From Dietzia psychralcaliphila (GTDB lineage: Bacteria; Actinomycetota; Actinomycetes; Mycobacteriales; Mycobacteriaceae), in assembly GCF_003096095.1 (NCBI RefSeq), contig NZ_CP015453.1, forward strand, positions 3,814,248 to 3,878,247: DNA of 64,000 bases, written 5' to 3'. Position 1 is the first letter of the stretch, and every line of letters begins with the position of its first letter. Below the pieces are notes generated by a model. It saw only the letters and a list, made by a program, of their open reading frames with translations, was not told the origin of the DNA and did not search any database. Position numbers and translations under genes: made by a program. Positions 59,821 through 64,000 of this stretch are shown here, in pieces.

Positions 59821-59834
59821 GTTTCACGTGAAAC
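59821..59834. other. parS site between parA and rsmG
   Basis: GTTTCACGTGAAAC lies in the 109-base gap between the parA start (59755) and the rsmG stop (59865). It is the second of three perfect parS sites within 2.2 kb. Confidence 0.95.
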
Positions 59835-59864
59835 CGACATCGCCGGGTGCGATCCCGACAGACA

Positions 59865-60644
59865 TCAACGATGCCGGGGGCCGCCTGCGCGAGAGCGTGA
59901 GCCACGGGTACCCACTCTAGTCGCGAGAGTCGCGATAACCAGCCTCGTCTCCTCCGCATCCGGGGCGGACACGATCTGCACGCATACGTCCTCGAAACCC
60001 AGCCTGCGGAGAGCCCGCGCATCCCGGTCAACCTCATCGGCTGCGGAGGCGCCCTTGAGCGCGATCATCCGGCCGCCTGGTCTGAGCAGGGGAGCCGACC
60101 AACCGGCGAGCTTGGACAGCGGCGCGACTGCGCGGGATGTCACGACGTCAGCGCCACCGGCTTTCGCGATGACATCCTTCTCCTCTGCTCGGCCTCGGAT
60201 CACCCGGATATCGAGTTCGAGCGCATCGACCACCTCCTGCAGGAAGGTCGCGCGACGGAGAAGCGGTTCGACCAGAGTCACCGCGAGATCAGGACGAGCC
60301 AGAGCCAACGGGACGCCCGGCAGTCCCGCGCCGCTGCCGATGTCCACCACCGTCTCACCATCAGCGAACTCGCCGGCCGCTGCAGCACTGTTGAGAACGT
60401 GTCGATCCCAGAGCCGCGGACGCTCGCGTGGGCCCATCAACCCTCGCTCCAGACCAGCGGTCGCAAGGGTCTCCACGTATCTGATCGCGAGGTCCAGGCG
60501 ATCGCCGAAGACGGACCCCGCGCCACTCGGTGGTACCGGGGTCGCCTCTTCCGGTGACGCAACTTCCGTGTCTGCTACGCGGTGCTCCGGGACCGACTGA
60601 TCGGCAGCGTCACGTGTCGTTTTGTTTCGCGTGTCCTCGTCCAT
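59865..60644 (-). CDS. rsmG: 16S rRNA (guanine-N7) methyltransferase RsmG (GidB)
   Basis: This 259-residue methyltransferase modifies G527 of 16S rRNA; loss confers low-level streptomycin resistance in other bacteria. The SAM loop [20 protein letters not shown] is at about 99-118, preceded by [12 protein letters not shown] and followed by [15 protein letters not shown]. About 45 N-terminal residues before the core are variable and acidic. Its order parA-rsmG-jag-yidC is the conserved oriC arrangement. Confidence 0.94.
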   Translation of the reverse strand: MDEDTRNKTTRDAADQSVPEHRVADTEVASPEEATPVPPSGAGSVFGDRLDLAIRYVETLATAGLERGLMGPRERPRLWDRHVLNSAAAAGEFADGETVVDIGSGAGLPGVPLALARPDLAVTLVEPLLRRATFLQEVVDALELDIRVIRGRAEEKDVIAKAGGADVVTSRAVAPLSKLAGWSAPLLRPGGRMIALKGASAADEVDRDARALRRLGFEDVCVQIVSAPDAEETRLVIATLATRVGTRGSRSRAGGPRHR

Positions 60645-60680
60645 CTCTCCAACAACCCTTTCCGGGACATACCGTCTCTT

Positions 60681-60694
60681 GTTTCACGTGAAAC
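60681..60694. other. parS site between rsmG and jag
   Basis: GTTTCACGTGAAAC lies in the gap between rsmG (start 60644) and jag (stop 60833), the third perfect parS. Confidence 0.95.
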
Positions 60695-60832
60695 ATCGGT
60701 CGAATCACACCGCTGTAAGTCATGTCGCCAGCGCGACACCTCGATCACACAACCTCGATCACACAACGCAGGGGCGCGAGCTCCATGCCCGCGCCCCTGC
60801 ACATCTCGCTCGCCTGAAACGGACCGGGTCCG

Positions 60833-61321
60833 TCAGTCCGGAAGAACGACGACCCTCCGATTGGGCTCGACTCCGGTCGAATCCGAGGACACTCCCTCGA
60901 TCTCCGCTATCGCGTCGTGGATGACTTTCCGCTCGAAGGGGGTCATCGGCTCCAGCTCCTCGGACTCACCCGACTCGAGAACTCGCTGGGCCGCAACTCT
61001 TCCGGCTTCGGTCAACGCCTCACGCTTGGCAGCACGCCACCCCGAGATGTCCAGCATCAGCCGACTACGTTCGCCGAGCTCCTGCTGGACAGCCAACCGG
61101 GTCAGCTCCTGGACGGCGTCCAGAACCGCCCCGTCGGAGCCCACCAGACGATCCAGATCCTCACTGCCATCGATGCTCACGATCGCGCGATCGCCCTCAA
61201 CGTCCAGATCGATATCTCCGTCGAAGTCCAGAATGTCCAAGAGCTGCTCGAGATAGTCTCCGGCCACCTCGCCCTCCTCGACAAGACGCTCCTCCGACAC
61301 CTCGATGTTCTTCTTCGACAT
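60833..61321 (-). CDS. jag: Jag/KhpB RNA-binding (KH-R3H) protein
   Basis: This 162-residue protein has an N-terminal acidic part (about 1-35), a KH-like segment (GDRAIVSIDGSEDLDRLVGSDGAVLDAVQELTRLAV) and a C-terminal R3H domain (SGWRAAKREALTEAGRVAAQRV, then MTPFERKVIHDAIAEIEGVSSDSTG with the ERKVIH core). KhpB binds RNA and affects cell elongation and division in other bacteria. The start is ATG at 61321; a longer frame to 61396 crosses the hairpin between yidC and jag. Confidence 0.9.
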   Translation of the reverse strand: MSKKNIEVSEERLVEEGEVAGDYLEQLLDILDFDGDIDLDVEGDRAIVSIDGSEDLDRLVGSDGAVLDAVQELTRLAVQQELGERSRLMLDISGWRAAKREALTEAGRVAAQRVLESGESEELEPMTPFERKVIHDAIAEIEGVSSDSTGVEPNRRVVVLPD

Positions 61322-61391
61322 GGATCTGCCTCCGTCATCACCGCCGACCGCCGCGCCCGTGTGGGCCGACGAATACTTCCCCCAAGTATGG

Positions 61392-61429
61392 GACAAGGTC
61401 CCCGATGCCGGAGCATCGGGGACCTTGTC
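61392..61429 (-). terminator. Perfect 17-bp hairpin between yidC and jag
   Basis: GACAAGGTCCCCGATGC / GCATCGGGGACCTTGTC form a perfect 17-bp stem with a CGGA loop in the 129-base gap between yidC and jag. It lacks a U-tract. It could be an intrinsic terminator, an attenuator separating yidC and jag expression, or an RNA stability element. Confidence 0.7.
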
Positions 61430-61450
61430 GGTGGTCTCACTGACCAGCGG

Positions 61451-62644
61451 TCAGCGCTTCCGTTTCTTCTTCTTGCTCTTACTGCTGCCGCCACCGCTCT
61501 TCTGAGCCGGCCGCGTGCGTTGACCACCGGGCTGCTGAGGTCTCTGACCCGGCCGGGGTGCGGACCCCGGCGAAGGCGTCGGGACGACCCCCGGCGCGAC
61601 GACCGCCTCGTCGTCGTCGAGATCCGACGGGCCACCCGCGACCGAATCTTCGGATGCCACCGCGGTACCCGTCGCGACGCCCCGGACCTTCTTCGGCTTG
61701 ACCGGCTTCACACCGACCTTCGGCGCCAGGGACTTCTGCTCCTCGCGTCGCTTCAGGGCGGCGACGTCGTCCTCCTTGGCCATCTTCTCGAACAGGTAGT
61801 ACTGCTGGCCGAGGGTCCACAGGTTGTTGGTGACCATGTAGACGAGGATCGCCATGGGCCAGAACGCGCCGGTCACCAGGATACCGATGGGGAAGGCCCA
61901 CAGCATCAACTGGTTCATGATCTTGGCCTGCGGGTTGGCCGCCGCTTCGGGGGACTGGCGCGACAGCGAGATCCGCGCGTTGAGGTGAGTGGTGACCGCC
62001 GAGACGATCATCAGCGGGATGGCGACCAGGATGATGTTCCAGCGCTCGAAGTCCAGCGCGGCACCGGGATCGACGAAGGCCTGGAACTGGTCGATGGGCT
62101 GGGAGATGAACGAGGAGAGGGGAGCGCCGAACAACCGGGCGTCGAGGAAGCTCTGCACCTCGTCCGCGTTGAACACGTAGTTGCCGGTGTTCCGCGTCTC
62201 CTCCGCCGTCATCCCGAGCGCGCCGAAGTTGTTGCCCATGCGGTTGAACGACCGGAGCACATGGAACAGACCCAGGAAGACCGGGATCTGGATGAACATC
62301 GGCAGACAGCCGAGGACCGGGTTGAACCCCTCCGACTTCTGGAGCTTGCGGGTCTCGGTAGCGAGTTTCTCGCGATCGTTCTTGTACCGCTTCTGCAGCT
62401 CCTTCATCCGCGGCTGCATCTCTTGCATCTTGCGGGAGAAGCGGATCTGTTTGGCCGCCGGCCAGAACAGCAGGATACGAAGGGTCACCACCAGGAAGAT
62501 CACGGACAGCGCCCAGATGGCCCCACTGGAGTCGGGCGAGTCCACCCAGGGCAGGAAGCCGCCGAGGAACGCGAAGATCTTGTGCCAGAACCAGAGGATC
62601 CCGGAGATCGGGTAATAGACCAGAGGGTCGGTGATGAACGACAT
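61451..62644 (-). CDS. yidC: Membrane protein insertase YidC
   Basis: This 397-residue YidC/Oxa1 insertase has about five membrane helices. The first lies around IWFWHKIFAFLGG-like sequence near the N terminus. The hydrophilic groove region MQPRMKELQKRYKNDREKL follows, then FNPVLGCLPMFIQIPVFLGLFHVLRSF, with further helices to about 280. The C-terminal 100 residues are Pro/Gly/Lys-rich and end in a very basic KSKKKKRKR tail, suited to ribosome contact. It inserts membrane proteins with or without SecYEG. ATG at 62644 follows the conserved MSFITDPLVYYPISGI start. Confidence 0.94.
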   Translation of the reverse strand: MSFITDPLVYYPISGILWFWHKIFAFLGGFLPWVDSPDSSGAIWALSVIFLVVTLRILLFWPAAKQIRFSRKMQEMQPRMKELQKRYKNDREKLATETRKLQKSEGFNPVLGCLPMFIQIPVFLGLFHVLRSFNRMGNNFGALGMTAEETRNTGNYVFNADEVQSFLDARLFGAPLSSFISQPIDQFQAFVDPGAALDFERWNIILVAIPLMIVSAVTTHLNARISLSRQSPEAAANPQAKIMNQLMLWAFPIGILVTGAFWPMAILVYMVTNNLWTLGQQYYLFEKMAKEDDVAALKRREEQKSLAPKVGVKPVKPKKVRGVATGTAVASEDSVAGGPSDLDDDEAVVAPGVVPTPSPGSAPRPGQRPQQPGGQRTRPAQKSGGGSSKSKKKKRKR

Positions 62645-62657
62645 CGGTGGTTGAGTC

Positions 62658-62957
62658 CTAGCTTCGTTCGGAATTGTCGGGATGCTCGTGCGGATGATCC
62701 GCGGAGTAGTCGGGGGCGCGGGGCTCGGGGACCGGATCCCAGCCGCCGGGTGTCCAGGGGCCACACCTCAGTAGCCGCCACACGGAGAGCCAGGTCCCGT
62801 ACCAGGCGCCGTGCACGCGAACGGCCTCGACAGCGTAGCTACTGCAGGTGGGTTCGAAGCGGCAACTCGGTGGGGTCAGTGGTGAGATGCCCTTCTGGTA
62901 GAAGTCGAGCATCCACAGAAGGATCCGGGCCACCGGGCCGTGACGGCCCTCGCTCAT
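62658..62957 (-). CDS. yidD: YidD membrane protein insertion efficiency factor
   Basis: This 99-residue protein carries the YidD signature LLWMLDFYQKGISPLTPPSCRFEPTCSSYAVEAV, including the conserved cysteines in SCRFxPTCSxY, and then GAWYGTWLSVWRLLRCGPW. It is required for efficient YidC-dependent insertion in E. coli. The start overlaps the rnpA stop by four bases. Its C terminus is Pro/His/Asp-rich. Confidence 0.93.
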   Translation of the reverse strand: MSEGRHGPVARILLWMLDFYQKGISPLTPPSCRFEPTCSSYAVEAVRVHGAWYGTWLSVWRLLRCGPWTPGGWDPVPEPRAPDYSADHPHEHPDNSERS

Positions 62958-63319
62958 GACCGTGCCTCGCGGGCGCGCGCCACGGCAGTGGCCAGACCGG
63001 TCCTCATGTCGTGCACCAGATCCGCGTGAGCGGCCGACGCCGATGCCGGGTTGGCCCTCACCACCACGAGTAGGTCGGGGTCGAGTTCCGCCACCAGCCC
63101 GGACGCGATGTGACGAAGCCGCCGGCTGACGCGGTGGCGAGTCACCGAATCACCGACGGCTTTGCTGACGACCAGGCCGAAACGAGGACCGCCCACGCGG
63201 ATCTCCGAAGAGTCCACGTGGGCGTGTACGACCATCGTCCGGCGGCCCTTCCTGGCACCCTTCCGGACCACCTCCGCGAAATCAGCGGAACGGTGGAGCC
63301 GGTGGGTCCTGGGAAGCAC
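62954..63319 (-). CDS. rnpA: RNase P protein component
   Basis: This 121-residue protein subunit of RNase P has the conserved RNA-binding RHRVSRRLRHIA motif (about 59-70), VVRKGARKGRRTMVVHAH in the first half and the helix FAEVV before it. It aids the RNA subunit in processing tRNA 5' ends. A GTG start at 63319 (MLPRTHRLHRSADF) is used. It follows rpmH by 18 bases and is coupled to yidD. Confidence 0.93.
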   Translation of the reverse strand: MLPRTHRLHRSADFAEVVRKGARKGRRTMVVHAHVDSSEIRVGGPRFGLVVSKAVGDSVTRHRVSRRLRHIASGLVAELDPDLLVVVRANPASASAAHADLVHDMRTGLATAVARAREARS

Positions 63320-63337
63320 TCGCCACCCCGGCCCGGG

Positions 63338-63481
63338 TCAGGCCGTCAACGAAGCGCGGCCCTTGCGGCGACGTGCGCCGACGATGCCGCGGCCGGCGCG
63401 CGTGCGCATCCGCAGACGGAAGCCGTGCACCTTGGCACGACGACGGTTGTTCGGCTGGAAAGTCCGCTTGCCCTTGGCCAT
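63338..63481 (-). CDS. rpmH: 50S ribosomal protein L34
   Basis: This 47-residue L34 protein has [27 protein letters not shown], the standard body, and [11 protein letters not shown] at its end. GAGGAG lies just before the ATG on the minus strand. It is transcribed away from dnaA with rnpA, yidD, yidC and jag downstream. Confidence 0.96.
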   Translation of the reverse strand: MAKGKRTFQPNNRRRAKVHGFRLRMRTRAGRGIVGARRRKGRASLTA

Positions 63482-63607
63482 GATTGGCTCCTCACGTGAA
63501 GTAGGCGCCGCTCGTGCGCCCGGTCGAGTTCCTGTGTCGTCGAAACACCACTGACGGGCGGTACCACGACGCGCCGCGCACCTCACGGGCGCGCGACAGA
63601 CTGCTCA

Positions 63608-63637
63608 AGATTACGCGCACGGAGCCCCCGCCACCAA
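63608..63637 (-). promoter_or_regulatory. Candidate rpmH operon promoter
   Basis: On the minus strand TTGGTG (63632-63637), an 18-base spacer and TAATCT (63608-63613) look like a sigma70-type promoter for rpmH, giving a leader of about 120 bases. The hexamers are moderately good, with no stronger pair seen nearer the gene. Confidence 0.45.
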
Positions 63638-63881
63638 ACCGTGTAATCACATTCGCACCACGGGCACCACCGCGCAGGCCACAGCAACACGCCGGGATCG
63701 CGGATGCTTGACATCCGCCCTCCAGTTGATCTTGAGGGTTGCCCACTAGTTCACGGTGTTGTTACGGTCTTTCATCATCGAGCCCCACCCGGGCAGCCTA
63801 ACGTAATCACGACGCAGCACATCCACCCTTATTGATTGAAGACCGGGCCCGTCACGACGGGAGCGGTCTACCTTCCACAGC

Positions 63882-64000
63882 TGTGGACAACCATGTGGAT
63901 ACCTCAGTAGACCTGGGTCGGAGCCTGTGGATAGAGTGTGGTGCCCGGCCCCGGCCGGACGCCATGGCCGCCCGGAACCGCTTCACGTCGACGAGAGGAG
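63882..64000. other. DnaA boxes and dnaA ribosome binding site at the origin edge
   Basis: In the 519-base gap after rpmH, DnaA-box-like sequences lie at 63882-63890 (TGTGGACAA), 63894-63902 (TGTGGATAC) and 63926-63934 (TGTGGATAG), all in the same orientation and clustered within 53 bases; a related CTTCCACAG precedes them. The window ends in GAGAGGAG, a strong ribosome binding site, so the dnaA start codon should follow within about ten bases. The part from 63640 to 63870 holds no recognisable gene. Confidence 0.8.

Noticed and set aside
63491..63501. CTCACGTGAAG near rpmH as a fourth parS
   Set aside because: Only the CACGTG core and a few flanking bases match GTTTCACGTGAAAC; it overlaps the rpmH ribosome binding region.
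1..64000. CRISPR array, integrase, transposase, tRNA or rRNA genes
   Set aside because: No spaced direct repeats of CRISPR type, no transposase or integrase signatures and no foldable tRNA were found; the tandem repeats have no spacers.

Overview
The window is GC-rich actinobacterial chromosome and ends a few bases before the expected dnaA start. The last 20 kb carries the block known from Mycobacteriales next to the origin: pcnA, a MutT4-type NUDIX gene, a DUF6049 gene, murJ, a pseudokinase, sigM, trxB, trxA, cwlM, a GNAT gene, parB, parA, rsmG, jag, yidC, yidD, rnpA and rpmH. DnaA boxes and a ribosome binding site sit at the very end. A Dietzia-like organism, or a close relative in the Mycobacteriales, fits the gene content (CYP125/142-like P450, HsaD-like hydrolase under a KstR-type operator, secreted LIP lipases). 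The genus is inferred and not proven.

Layout. 1-2 kb: the 3' part of an unknown gene, an SDR oxidoreductase and a small unknown gene. 2-11.3 kb: a composite defence island with hsdM, hsdS, a DUF91/PD-(D/E)xK nuclease, an Mrr-type endonuclease, an HTH antitoxin with a PIN toxin, and hsdR. All are co-directional, and most junctions overlap by 1-4 bases. 11.3-19.6 kb: two secreted lipases, an HsaD-like C-C hydrolase, a methyltransferase, a DUF4261-like protein, an NTF2/SDR group and a small membrane protein. 19.6-27.2 kb: leuS with an unusual 14-bp inverted repeat upstream, a DoxX/MarR pair, an SdpI-family protein with a Cys-rich tail, hemerythrin, DUF202 proteins and an SBF-type transporter. 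27.2-28.7 kb: a visibly AT-richer insert with two orphan genes. 28.7-31.7 kb: a hydrolase, a DJ-1-family protein and a three-gene cluster of small, probably exported proteins. 31.7-39.2 kb: GNAT, MarR and P450 genes, AzlCD, AraC with a VOC protein, and MerR with an MFS transporter and a DUF4188 protein. 39.2-45.8 kb: YqgE, an MFS transporter, a GSVGx-repeat protein with Ca-binding-like loops, a GT87 mannosyltransferase, pcnA and a monooxygenase. 45.8-64 kb: the origin-side block, with three perfect parS sites.

How the genes work together. The origin-side block joins cell-wall control (MurJ, pseudokinase, CwlM), redox homeostasis (SigM, TrxB, TrxA), chromosome segregation (ParAB with parS) and membrane insertion and RNA processing (YidC, YidD, RnpA, RpmH, Jag). 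The defence island is the main accessory module. Its type I system carries two extra nuclease families and a toxin-antitoxin pair with its own promoter, placed before hsdR. Short tandem repeats recur at gene ends and in disordered linkers across the window. Coding arrays have units divisible by three. Two of the three noncoding arrays do not.
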